A stretch of DNA of 62,402 nt from an uncultured Bacteroidales bacterium (GTDB lineage Bacteria > Bacteroidota > Bacteroidia > Bacteroidales > Bacteroidaceae), in assembly GCA_902770725.1 (NCBI GenBank), contig CACXUA010000010.1, forward strand, positions 1-62,402, in the 5' to 3' direction. The notes under the pieces were generated by a model that saw only the letters and a program-made list of their open reading frames with translations, ran no database searches and was not told the origin of the DNA. This document shows positions 7,274 through 14,786 of the stretch, one piece after another (positions within the stretch are counted from its first letter, which is position 1; the number at the start of each line of letters is the position of its first letter). The position numbers and the translations under genes are program-made.

Positions 7274-8203
7274 ATGCACTACGAACTGACAAATACCAAC
7301 GTTGTGGGCAATGCTATTCTACGCAGGTACTTCCAATATCTGCGACTGGAGAGGTCGTACACTTCGAACACGCTCGATGCTTATCTCAAAGACCTGCAGA
7401 AGCTGCTGAACTACTATGCCGACGAGGGCATCGATTTCCGAAACGTCACGCTCGAGCAGTTGGACAAGTTCGCGAAGGCTTTGCAGGAGCTTGGTGTAGG
7501 ACCCCGCTCGGTGGCTCGCATACTGAGCGGCGTGCGTTCGTTCTACCGCTTCCTGACCCTCGAAAAGGAGGTTGAGACCGACCCCACCGAGTTGCTCGAG
7601 AGTCCGAAGATAGGCAAACATCTGCCCGAAGTGCTGAGCCTGCCCGAAATCGATGCGATAGAAGAGGCCATCGACCTGAGCAAACCGGAAGGCATACGCG
7701 ACCTCGCCATCATCGAAGTGCTGTTCAGTTGCGGACTTCGCATCAGCGAATTGGTGAACCTGAAGTTGAGCGAACTCTACCTCGAAGAGGGTTACATCCG
7801 CGTGCACGGCAAGGGAAGGAAAGAGAGACTTGTGCCCATCGGCGAAAACGCCATAAAAAAGTTGCGCGACTGGTTCGTCGTGCGGCAAGACATCGACGTG
7901 AAAGCGGGCGAAGAAGACTATGTTTTCATCTCGCTCCGTCGCGGCAAACACCTCAGCCGAATATCGCTCTTTGTATATATTAAAGAATATGCCGAGAAGG
8001 CGGGCATCAGGAAAAACATCAGCCCACACACCTTCCGCCACAGTTTCGCTACGCAACTCCTGGAGGGAGGGGCTAATCTGCGAGCCATCCAAGCCATGCT
8101 CGGACACGAAGACATCGGCACTACAGAGATCTACATGCACATCGACAAGAGCCACCTCCGACAGGAAATCCTCCAGCATCACCCAAGGAACATCAAGGAC
8201 TAA
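7274..8203 (+). CDS. xerD: Tyrosine recombinase XerD
   Basis: Cytosolic site-specific recombinase that resolves chromosome dimers at dif together with a partner Xer protein. At 309 residues it is a typical Xer length. The N-terminal SAM-like core-binding domain covers about residues 10-105. The catalytic domain shows all expected residues: Arg156 in GLRISEL, Lys180 in GKGRKERLVP, His252 and Arg255 in HTFRHSF, His278 in MLGHEDI, and the nucleophile Tyr287 in IYMHID. There is no integrase-type arm-binding domain and no adjacent mobile element, so a housekeeping role is favoured. XerC versus XerD cannot be fully settled from sequence; the MLGHEDIGTTEIY segment is more XerD-like. Confidence 0.9.
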   Translation: MHYELTNTNVVGNAILRRYFQYLRLERSYTSNTLDAYLKDLQKLLNYYADEGIDFRNVTLEQLDKFAKALQELGVGPRSVARILSGVRSFYRFLTLEKEVETDPTELLESPKIGKHLPEVLSLPEIDAIEEAIDLSKPEGIRDLAIIEVLFSCGLRISELVNLKLSELYLEEGYIRVHGKGRKERLVPIGENAIKKLRDWFVVRQDIDVKAGEEDYVFISLRRGKHLSRISLFVYIKEYAEKAGIRKNISPHTFRHSFATQLLEGGANLRAIQAMLGHEDIGTTEIYMHIDKSHLRQEILQHHPRNIKD

Positions 8204-8218
8204 AACAGGGGAGTTCCC

Positions 8219-8284
8219 AACGCACGCTAATACCTTGACAAACGCATGCTGATACCTCGACAAACGCATTACGTCAACTCCCCA
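8219..8284. repeat. 22-bp phased array (3 diverged units)
   Basis: Units at 8219-8240, 8241-8262 and 8263-8284 begin AACGCACGC, AACGCATGC and AACGCATTA; the first two end in GACA. The spacing is exactly 22 bp although the units differ from the other arrays. Located between xerD and the Lrp gene. Confidence 0.75.
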
Positions 8285-8422
8285 CATTCATCTCGGGATA
8301 TTACGCTCCGTAACGTGCCATTTTGACCGTCTAATTATGCGTCAAGATTGCATTTTGAAAGAAAAATGCACTCTCAACCGCTTTTTCTTCACTTTTTTCA
8401 TTGCACTTTGGAAGAAATTCAC

Positions 8423-8430
8423 TACATTTG
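8423..8430 (+). promoter_or_regulatory. -7 box (TACATTTG) for the Lrp operon
   Basis: TACATTTG lies 33 nt before the ATG at 8464. A TTG at 8401 is at a plausible -33 distance. Confidence 0.6.
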
Positions 8431-8463
8431 CTATCATTTTATTAACTTATAACAATCACAACT

Positions 8464-8961
8464 ATGCTTAAAGTAGATGAATTAGACAAAAAGATTCTTG
8501 AAATGATTTCCTGTAACGCTCGCCTGCCTTTCAAAGAGGTGGCAGAAGTTTGTGGCGTAAGTCGTGCTGCCGTTCACCAGCGCGTTCAACACCTCGTCGA
8601 TGCCGGCGTCATCGTAGGCAGCGGCTTCCATGTTGACCCGTCATGCCTCGGATATAACACTTGCACATACGTCGGCATCACACTCGAAAAGGGTTCGATG
8701 TACAAGAGCGTCGTTGCAGAATTCGAGAAGATACCCGAAATCGTGGAATGTCACTTCACGACCGGTCCCTACACCATGCTCATCAAACTCTATGCGAAAG
8801 ACAACGCTCACCTCATGACACTGCTGAACGACCGTCTGCAGGAGATTGACGGAGTGGTTTCCACAGAGACCCTCATCTCACTCAAGCAAAGCATCAAGAA
8901 GGAAGTGCCCATCGGAGCACAACACGGAGAAACCACACCCACCTCTCTCGAAGAATCATGA
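8464..8961 (+). CDS. Lrp/AsnC-family transcriptional regulator
   Basis: A 165-residue DNA-binding regulator that normally responds to an amino acid. The N-terminal winged HTH (DELDKKILEMISCNARLPFKE..., recognition helix SRAAVHQRVQHL) spans about residues 5-55. The C-terminal RAM effector and oligomerisation domain spans about 65-145, with VECHFTTGPYTMLIKLYAKD in the middle. It is the first gene of an operon: its stop overlaps the start of the GATase-dipeptidase gene by 4 nt (ATGA). It may therefore autoregulate genes for peptide or amino-acid breakdown. The ligand is unknown. Confidence 0.93.
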   Translation: MLKVDELDKKILEMISCNARLPFKEVAEVCGVSRAAVHQRVQHLVDAGVIVGSGFHVDPSCLGYNTCTYVGITLEKGSMYKSVVAEFEKIPEIVECHFTTGPYTMLIKLYAKDNAHLMTLLNDRLQEIDGVVSTETLISLKQSIKKEVPIGAQHGETTPTSLEES

Positions 8962-10679
8962 CACGGCCCCATCCACTCATCGGCATCACAGGTAACTTCG
9001 GAGAGAAGGGCTGCGAACTGGCTGAGGGATACTACCTCTCTGTCGTCAGAGCAGGAGGAACACCTGTAGCCATACCGCCTCACAACGACAAGGAAGCGCT
9101 CGTCACACTGCTCGAGACCCTCGACGGCATCATCTTCTCCGGCGGCGGCGACATCAATCCGCTGCTCCTGGGCGAAGAGCCGTTGCCCCAACTCCATAGT
9201 GTCTGCCCCAAAAGGGACGAGCCGGAACTCTTCCTCGCTCGCGAAGCCTTCCATCGCCAAATACCGATGCTGGGCATCTGCCGCGGCATACAAGTGATGG
9301 CTGCAGCACTCGGCGGCAAAGTCTGGCAAGATATCTATGTTCAGGGCGATGGCGCAAAGATCAAGCACTCGCAGGATATGCCCCGACATTGCGCCTCGCA
9401 TACCGTCAACCTCAAAGAAGGAAGCCTCATCCAAAGCACCTTCGGCAATAAACAGACACTGGCAGTCAACTCGTTCCACCATCAGGCAGTGAGCGACCCA
9501 GGCCCCCATCTGCAGGTCTCTGCCCTGAGTCCCGACGGCATCATCGAAGCCGTAGAGTCGAGCGAACACAAAGCCTTGCTCGGCGTACAATGGCATCCCG
9601 AATGCTTCATCCTGAATGGCGACGAAAGCATGATGTCCGTCTTCCGCTGGCTCATCAGCGAGGCAAGAACATTCTCGCAGGCAAAATACATTCACGACAC
9701 ATCTATTATATTAGATAGTCACTGCGATACTCCCATGTTCTTCACAGACAATAGCAAGGAGAACATACAGATGTTCGGCAGCCGCTCCAATAAGGTCCTC
9801 GTCGATCTGCCTAAGATGAAGGAAGGACGCCTTGATGCCTCCATCATGGTTGCCTACCTGCCTCAAGGCGAACGCACAGAGGAAGCCTTCAAAGCCGCAA
9901 CGGAAAAGGCAAACCGACTGCTTACACAGATGGACGAGATAGTGCAGGCCAACAATGACCGTGTAGGCTTTGCCGAGACGTCCGACGATATCCTTCGCCT
10001 CAAGGCACAAGGCAAGAAAGCCATCCTACGCGGTATCGAGAACGGCTATGCCATCGGTAAGAACATCGGGTTGTTGGAGGAATTCAAACATCGCGGCATT
10101 GTCTATATGACGCTCTGCCATAATGGCGACAACGATATCTGCGACTCGGCTCGTGGCAATGCGGAACATAATGGTTTGAGCGACTTCGGTCGTGAGGTCG
10201 TACTGCAGATGAACCGGCTCGGTATCCTTGTGGACTTGAGTCACGCCTCCGAGAAGAGTTTCTACGATGCACTGGAACTAAGCAAGGTTCCCATTGTATG
10301 CAGCCACAGCTCTGCCCGCGCTCTTTGCGACCACCCACGCAATCTTACCGACGACCAGATGCGGGCCCTTGCCAAGGCCGGCGGTGTAGCACAGACAACA
10401 GTCTATAGCGGTTTCCTTCGCAAAGACGGTGAAGCTACCATCATCGACGCAATAGAACATCTCTGCCATGCAGCCAAGATTATGGGCGTCGAGCATGTCG
10501 GACTCGGTACAGACTTTGATGGCGACGGCGGCGTACCTGGCTTGGCGAACGCTTCCGAGATAATCAACTTCACACGTCACCTCCTTCGCAGGCAATTCTC
10601 AGAGCATGATATACGCCTCATCATGGGCGGCAACTTCCTGAGACTTATTGACCAGTATCATAACGGAGTAACCGTCTAA
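8958..10679 (+). CDS. Fusion of class I GATase (peptidase C26) and membrane-dipeptidase (M19)
   Basis: A 573-residue two-enzyme fusion. Residues 1-235 resemble gamma-glutamyl-GABA hydrolase (PuuD-like), with oxyanion loop GGGDINP, nucleophile Cys108 in GICRGIQ, and His213 and Glu215 in QWHPE. Residues 248-573 are an M19 zinc dipeptidase with metal ligands in DSHCDTP (His255, Asp257), RGIENG (Glu361), DLSHAS (His429), CSHSSARALCDHPRN (His450) and GLGTDFDGD. Both active sites look intact, and no signal peptide is present, so it acts in the cytosol. Together the domains could remove gamma-linked glutamate and then split the remaining dipeptide. Translationally coupled to the Lrp gene and followed 11 nt later by the M28-like lipoprotein gene. 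Confidence 0.88.
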   Translation: MTRPHPLIGITGNFGEKGCELAEGYYLSVVRAGGTPVAIPPHNDKEALVTLLETLDGIIFSGGGDINPLLLGEEPLPQLHSVCPKRDEPELFLAREAFHRQIPMLGICRGIQVMAAALGGKVWQDIYVQGDGAKIKHSQDMPRHCASHTVNLKEGSLIQSTFGNKQTLAVNSFHHQAVSDPGPHLQVSALSPDGIIEAVESSEHKALLGVQWHPECFILNGDESMMSVFRWLISEARTFSQAKYIHDTSIILDSHCDTPMFFTDNSKENIQMFGSRSNKVLVDLPKMKEGRLDASIMVAYLPQGERTEEAFKAATEKANRLLTQMDEIVQANNDRVGFAETSDDILRLKAQGKKAILRGIENGYAIGKNIGLLEEFKHRGIVYMTLCHNGDNDICDSARGNAEHNGLSDFGREVVLQMNRLGILVDLSHASEKSFYDALELSKVPIVCSHSSARALCDHPRNLTDDQMRALAKAGGVAQTTVYSGFLRKDGEATIIDAIEHLCHAAKIMGVEHVGLGTDFDGDGGVPGLANASEIINFTRHLLRRQFSEHDIRLIMGGNFLRLIDQYHNGVTV

Positions 10680-10690
10680 CGTCATCACAC

Positions 10691-11683
10691 ATGAATAAAA
10701 TATTCCTTTGCCTGCTGGCTGTTACCACTCTCCTGCTTGCGGCTTGCAACGGACAGACCAAAAGTGGTTCTTCTAAGGCAGACACCATCGCCTTGGCAGT
10801 TTGTCCGCGTTTCAATGCCGACAATGCCATGCGCTTCATTAAGGAGCAATGTGAGTTCGGACCTCGTGTGACAGGCAGCGAAGCATCGCGTCTTTGTGGC
10901 GACTATCTTATTGAACGCTTCAAATCGTTTGGCGCAGAAGTTGAGGAGCAGTCTGGTACCGTCACCACTTGGGAAGGCAAACAACTCTCTGCTCGCAACA
11001 TCATTGCACACGTCAACCCTGCCAACACGGACCGCATCCTGCTGTGCTCGCATTGGGACAGTCGCCCTTGGGCTGACAACGACCCCGACGAAGCTAACTG
11101 GCACACGCCTATCCTTGCAGCCAACGACGGCGCAAGCGGTGTGGCTGTCATGCTCGAGATATGCCGACTCCTACAGGAAAAACCTGTGCAAATCGGCATT
11201 GACATGATATGCTTCGACGCAGAAGACTTGGGTACACCACTATGGGAAGAGGACCGAATCGGCTCGTCCGACACTTGGTGCCTCGGCTCAAAGTTCTGGG
11301 CAGAACGTGCCATGATGAACGGTTATAAAGCACGTTATGGCGTATTGCTCGATATGGTGGGCGGCTTCGGAGCAACCTTCTCTCGCGAAGGTACCAGCCG
11401 ACAATTGGCACAACCCATCGTTAACATCGTTTGGCAACTTGCAGGACAGCTCGGTTACAGACAGTTCTTCCCTCTCGATGACTGCGGTTACATCACCGAC
11501 GACCACATCAATGTGAACGATGCCGGCATTCCTTGCATCGACATCATCCCCAATTATGACGATGGGCCAAGCAGCTTCGGACCAACTTGGCACACGATAA
11601 AGGATACACCCGACAACATCGACCCCAATGTTCTCGAAGCCGTCGGACAAACCTTAACACAGCTAATCTACAATGAGCATTAA
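10691..11683 (+). CDS. M28-family lipoprotein, probable glutaminyl-peptide cyclotransferase
   Basis: A 330-residue predicted lipoprotein (signal ends LLLAA, Cys19). The fold is M28 metallopeptidase-like. Metal-site segments are SHWDSRPWADND (His121, Asp123), AANDGASG (Asp146), FDAEDLG (Glu178, Asp179), LLDMVGG (Asp221) and TWHTIKDTPDNID (His301). The RPWADND segment and the SDTWCLGS insert match the type II glutaminyl cyclases of oral Bacteroidetes such as Porphyromonas and Prevotella, as far as I recall. That enzyme turns N-terminal Gln of exported proteins into pyroglutamate. A plain M28 aminopeptidase is the alternative. Part of the Lrp operon; its 3' end overlaps the sufE start by 11 nt. 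Confidence 0.78.
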   Translation: MNKIFLCLLAVTTLLLAACNGQTKSGSSKADTIALAVCPRFNADNAMRFIKEQCEFGPRVTGSEASRLCGDYLIERFKSFGAEVEEQSGTVTTWEGKQLSARNIIAHVNPANTDRILLCSHWDSRPWADNDPDEANWHTPILAANDGASGVAVMLEICRLLQEKPVQIGIDMICFDAEDLGTPLWEEDRIGSSDTWCLGSKFWAERAMMNGYKARYGVLLDMVGGFGATFSREGTSRQLAQPIVNIVWQLAGQLGYRQFFPLDDCGYITDDHINVNDAGIPCIDIIPNYDDGPSSFGPTWHTIKDTPDNIDPNVLEAVGQTLTQLIYNEH

Positions 11684-12098
11684 CGAGATACAAGACGAAA
11701 TCATCGCCGAGTTCAGCGACTTCGACGATTGGATGGACCGATACCAACTGCTCATCGATATGGGCAGCGAGCAGGAACCACTCGACGAGCAATACAAGAC
11801 GGAGCAGAACCTCATTGATGGTTGCCAGAGTCGAGTGTGGCTGCAAGCCGATTTAATCGATGGAATGGTGCATTTTCGCGCAGAAAGTGATGCGCTGATC
11901 GTCAAAGGAATTGTCGCCTTGCTGGTTCGAGTCCTTTCCGATCATACGCCACAAGAGATACTTGATGCAGACCTCTACTTCATCGAACGCATTGGTCTTC
12001 GCGAGCATCTCTCGCCTACTCGCAGCAACGGACTGGGCGCAATGCTCAAGCAAATGAAGATGTATGCCCTGGCATTCAAGACAATTCATAATTCTTAA
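11673..12098 (+). CDS. sufE: SufE-family sulfur acceptor protein
   Basis: A 141-residue cytosolic protein that accepts persulfide sulfur from a cysteine desulfurase (SufS) and passes it to Fe-S cluster assembly. The active Cys51 is in the conserved LIDGCQSRVW loop. FRAESDALIVKGIVALL follows, then the C-terminal LSPTRSNGLGAMLKQMK, both typical. The start overlaps the M28 gene by 11 nt. The last codons and the stop are built from a 7-bp repeat (AATTCAT family), giving the tail TIHNS. No sufS or sufBCD is in the window. Confidence 0.94.
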   Translation: MSINEIQDEIIAEFSDFDDWMDRYQLLIDMGSEQEPLDEQYKTEQNLIDGCQSRVWLQADLIDGMVHFRAESDALIVKGIVALLVRVLSDHTPQEILDADLYFIERIGLREHLSPTRSNGLGAMLKQMKMYALAFKTIHNS

Positions 12099-12110
12099 TT
12101 CATTATTCAC
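12083..12110. repeat. 7-bp tandem repeat over the sufE stop
   Basis: Units AATTCAT, AATTCTT, AATTCAT and TATTCAC. The sufE stop TAA (12096-12098) lies inside the array. Confidence 0.85.
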
Positions 12111-12154
12111 AATCGAGCCCCTCTCCTCGTCGAGGAAGACGGGCGGGAATCTGC

Positions 12155-13204
12155 ATGAAGATAGGCAACATTGACCTTGGGAATCGCCCTGTTTTGTTGG
12201 CGCCGATGGAGGATGTCACGGACATCGGCTTTCGTCTGCTTTGCCGACAAATGGGGGCGGCAATGGTCTATTCGGAGTTTGTGTCGAGCGATGCCCTCAT
12301 CCGAATGGTCAACAAGAGCCTGCTGAAACTGCAGATCTGCCCTGAAGAACGCCCTGTCGCCATACAGATCTACGGCAAGGATGTCGAGGCGATGCGCGAA
12401 GCGGCTCGTATCGTAGTGGATCAAGCACATCCCGATGTACTCGACATCAACTTTGGTTGCCCAGTCAAGAAGGTTGCCGGCAAAGGTGCTGGAGCAGGCA
12501 TGCTGCAGAATGTTCCCGGCATTCTCGACATCACAAAGGCAGTCGTGGAAGCAGTTCCAGACACCCCCGTCACCGTTAAGACCCGCCTTGCTTGGGACGA
12601 GAAGCACCTCCTTTTGCCCGACGGAACACCCTTCATCGTCGATCTTGCCGAGCGACTTCAAGATTGTGGCATCAAGGCGCTGACCATTCATGGCAGAACC
12701 AGAGCGCAGATGTACACGGGAGAAGCGGATTGGACGAACATCGGCTTGGTCAAAGCCAATCCTCGTATGCACATTCCCATTATAGGAAATGGCGACATCA
12801 CCTCAGCCGAGGAGGCTCAGCAAGCGTTCGAGCGCTACGGAGTTGATGCTGTGATGATAGGCAGAGCCACTTTCGGAAGGCCTTGGATATTTCATGAGAT
12901 TGCCCATCCCGACCAGCCTCTCTCGCTCGATGAAAAGGTTGACATCCTGAAGCAGCAAGTCCTCATCAGCATTGATCGCGCTTCACAAAACTCGCAGAAC
13001 ATCACTCACGGCAAAAACCTCGAGCTTTGCGGCATCCGTCATGTCCGCCGTCATCTTGCCGCAACACCCCTCTTCAAAGGCATCCCGAACTATCGCGACA
13101 CCCGTATCGCCATGCTTCGAGCCGAAACAAAAGAGGAAGTCTTTGCCCTCATCGAGAAGACAAGAGAGATGCTGAAAGAGTCGCTGAAAATCACAGACTT
13201 GTGA
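12155..13204 (+). CDS. dusB: tRNA-dihydrouridine synthase (DusB-like)
   Basis: A 349-residue flavoenzyme that reduces uridine to dihydrouridine in tRNA. The TIM barrel starts with VLLAPMEDVTD. The catalytic Cys102 is in NFGCPVKKVAGKGAG. FMN- and substrate-binding segments are TIHGRTRAQMYTGEADW near residue 182, IGNGDITSAEEA near 210, and VMIGRATFGRPWIF near 233. A C-terminal helical tRNA-binding domain follows from about 255. The length fits DusB. It starts 56 nt after sufE; no clear -7 box was found between them, so it may be read from the same transcript. Confidence 0.93.
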   Translation: MKIGNIDLGNRPVLLAPMEDVTDIGFRLLCRQMGAAMVYSEFVSSDALIRMVNKSLLKLQICPEERPVAIQIYGKDVEAMREAARIVVDQAHPDVLDINFGCPVKKVAGKGAGAGMLQNVPGILDITKAVVEAVPDTPVTVKTRLAWDEKHLLLPDGTPFIVDLAERLQDCGIKALTIHGRTRAQMYTGEADWTNIGLVKANPRMHIPIIGNGDITSAEEAQQAFERYGVDAVMIGRATFGRPWIFHEIAHPDQPLSLDEKVDILKQQVLISIDRASQNSQNITHGKNLELCGIRHVRRHLAATPLFKGIPNYRDTRIAMLRAETKEEVFALIEKTREMLKESLKITDL

Positions 13205-13213
13205 ATCCTTTAA

Positions 13214-13279
13214 AATTAGGTTAACCAAGTTCGCAAACGCGGCACGCCATGTTTGGCATCATGGCACGCGACGGCTGGT
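13214..13279. repeat. 22-bp phased array running into the symporter 3' end
   Basis: Units at 13214-13235 and 13236-13257 (AACGCGGCACGCCATGTT...), and a degenerate one at 13258-13279 starting ATCATGGCACGC. The last unit encodes the final residues and stop of the minus-strand symporter gene. The array separates two convergent genes. Confidence 0.78.
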
Positions 13280-14707
13280 GACGAGCAAGCCGAAGAAGGT
13301 CAGAGCGGCATTAAGTAGCAGGAGTTCGTAGCTGAAATGATAGTTCCAGAGAAGTGGAGCGAGGTAATCGAGAACTGCACAAACAATCGGAGAAATGACT
13401 GCAACATAGGGAACCATTCTGTCGTTCACCTTTCTTCGAGTGAAGAGTCCGAAGCTGAAAAGTCCTAATAATGGGCCGTAGGTATAGCCTGCCAAGCGAT
13501 AGATGGTGTCGATAATCGTGCCGCTTCCTGCAAGATGAAAGATTGCGATACAAAGCGCGAAGGCAAGCGCAACCAAGATATGTACGCGATAACGAATGCG
13601 TAAAGCCTTCTTTGGCTCAAACCCCTCCTGCTCTATTCTGAGGATATCCACACAAATACTTGTAGTAAGAGACGTCATCGCGCTATCCGCACTTGAGAGC
13701 GCAGCTGCCGTGATGCCTATTGTGAAAGGGAAAACAACGAAAGTTCCAAGTGCCCCACAGCCTACGAGCATCGGTAACAAGCGGTCTCCTGCCTCAGGAA
13801 TGGCCATTCCTTGCTGAGCCGCAAATGTATAAAGGAGCACGCCAAGCGCAAGGAAGAGCAGGTTGACGGGCAGGATGCAAAGGCCATAAAGACACATATT
13901 CTTCTGTGCGGCTCGCAAAGAACTGCAGGTCAGGTTCTTTTGCATCATGTCTTGGTCGAGACCGTTCATCACGATGGTAATGAACATGCCGTTGATGAAC
14001 TGACGCAGAAAGAATTGCGTGCTCGAAGCGTCCCAGCAAAACATCGTTCCCATCGGACTTTGAGCGATGGTCTCCACGATACCTGATGGCGACAGATTCA
14101 TCTTTTCAGACACACCCCAGACAATACAACCTGTGGCGACAAGCATGCAGAATGTCTGCAAGGCATCTGTTCGGACGATGTTCTCGATGCCGCCTTTCCT
14201 TGTATAAAGAAAGATGGCAAGCAGGACGACACCTACTGTGAAAGCAAAGGGAAGACCGAGAGGTCGGATGGCCATCTCGTGAAGAACCGTACAAGTCAAG
14301 AACAGACGGGCTGCGGCTCCTGTCAGTTTGCTCAAGAGGAAGAAGCAGGCTCCCGTCAAATGGCTGCGACGTCCGAAACGCTCGGCAAGATAGCCGTAGA
14401 TGCTGGTTAGCCTGAGTCGATAATACAGAGGGAGCAACACGTAGGCAATGGTAACAAAGCCTGCAAAGAAGCCCAGGCACATCTGGATGTAAGTCATGCC
14501 GTTCTGATGCACCCAGCCAGGCACGCTGACAAGACTCACGCCGCTGATGCTCGCTCCTATCATTCCAAAGGCGACAAGCAGCCAAGGCGATTTCCTTCCA
14601 GCACGAAAGAAAGCGTTGTTGTCGCCCTTTGACTTTACTAACTTTGTAAAGAGGACAAGCAGGATTATGTAAAGCCCTAAGGCAGAGAAGACGAGATAGT
14701 TAGGCAT
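13259..14707 (-). CDS. Sodium:solute symporter (SSS family)
   Basis: A 482-residue inner-membrane transporter with about 13 hydrophobic helices. The conserved core includes RKSPWLLVAFGMIGASISGVSLVSVPGW near residue 38, and SSADSAMTSLTTSICVDIL near 340, the Na+-binding signature of the family. It uses the sodium gradient to import a small organic solute. The substrate is unknown; the divergently transcribed neighbour is a rhamnosidase, which hints at a sugar but does not show it. The C-terminal TSRRVP is encoded by a 22-bp repeat unit. Confidence 0.9.
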   Translation of the reverse strand: MPNYLVFSALGLYIILLVLFTKLVKSKGDNNAFFRAGRKSPWLLVAFGMIGASISGVSLVSVPGWVHQNGMTYIQMCLGFFAGFVTIAYVLLPLYYRLRLTSIYGYLAERFGRRSHLTGACFFLLSKLTGAAARLFLTCTVLHEMAIRPLGLPFAFTVGVVLLAIFLYTRKGGIENIVRTDALQTFCMLVATGCIVWGVSEKMNLSPSGIVETIAQSPMGTMFCWDASSTQFFLRQFINGMFITIVMNGLDQDMMQKNLTCSSLRAAQKNMCLYGLCILPVNLLFLALGVLLYTFAAQQGMAIPEAGDRLLPMLVGCGALGTFVVFPFTIGITAAALSSADSAMTSLTTSICVDILRIEQEGFEPKKALRIRYRVHILVALAFALCIAIFHLAGSGTIIDTIYRLAGYTYGPLLGLFSFGLFTRRKVNDRMVPYVAVISPIVCAVLDYLAPLLWNYHFSYELLLLNAALTFFGLLVTSRRVP

Positions 14708-14759
14708 CTTACAAATGATAATATTAAGGATTTCGTGCGTAAAGGTACGATTTTTTTTG

Positions 14760-14767
14760 TATCTTTG
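14760..14767 (+). promoter_or_regulatory. -7 box for the rhamnosidase gene
   Basis: TATCTTTG after a T run (TTTTTTTTGTATCTTTGCAG). It lies downstream of the longer in-frame start at 14715 and so rules that start out. Confidence 0.72.
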
Positions 14768-14786
14768 CAGCAGAAATCATAAAAAG

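Noticed and set aside
7274..8203. Integrase of a mobile element
   Set aside because: Length and motifs fit a housekeeping Xer recombinase; no tRNA junction, repeats or cargo of an integrated element are nearby.
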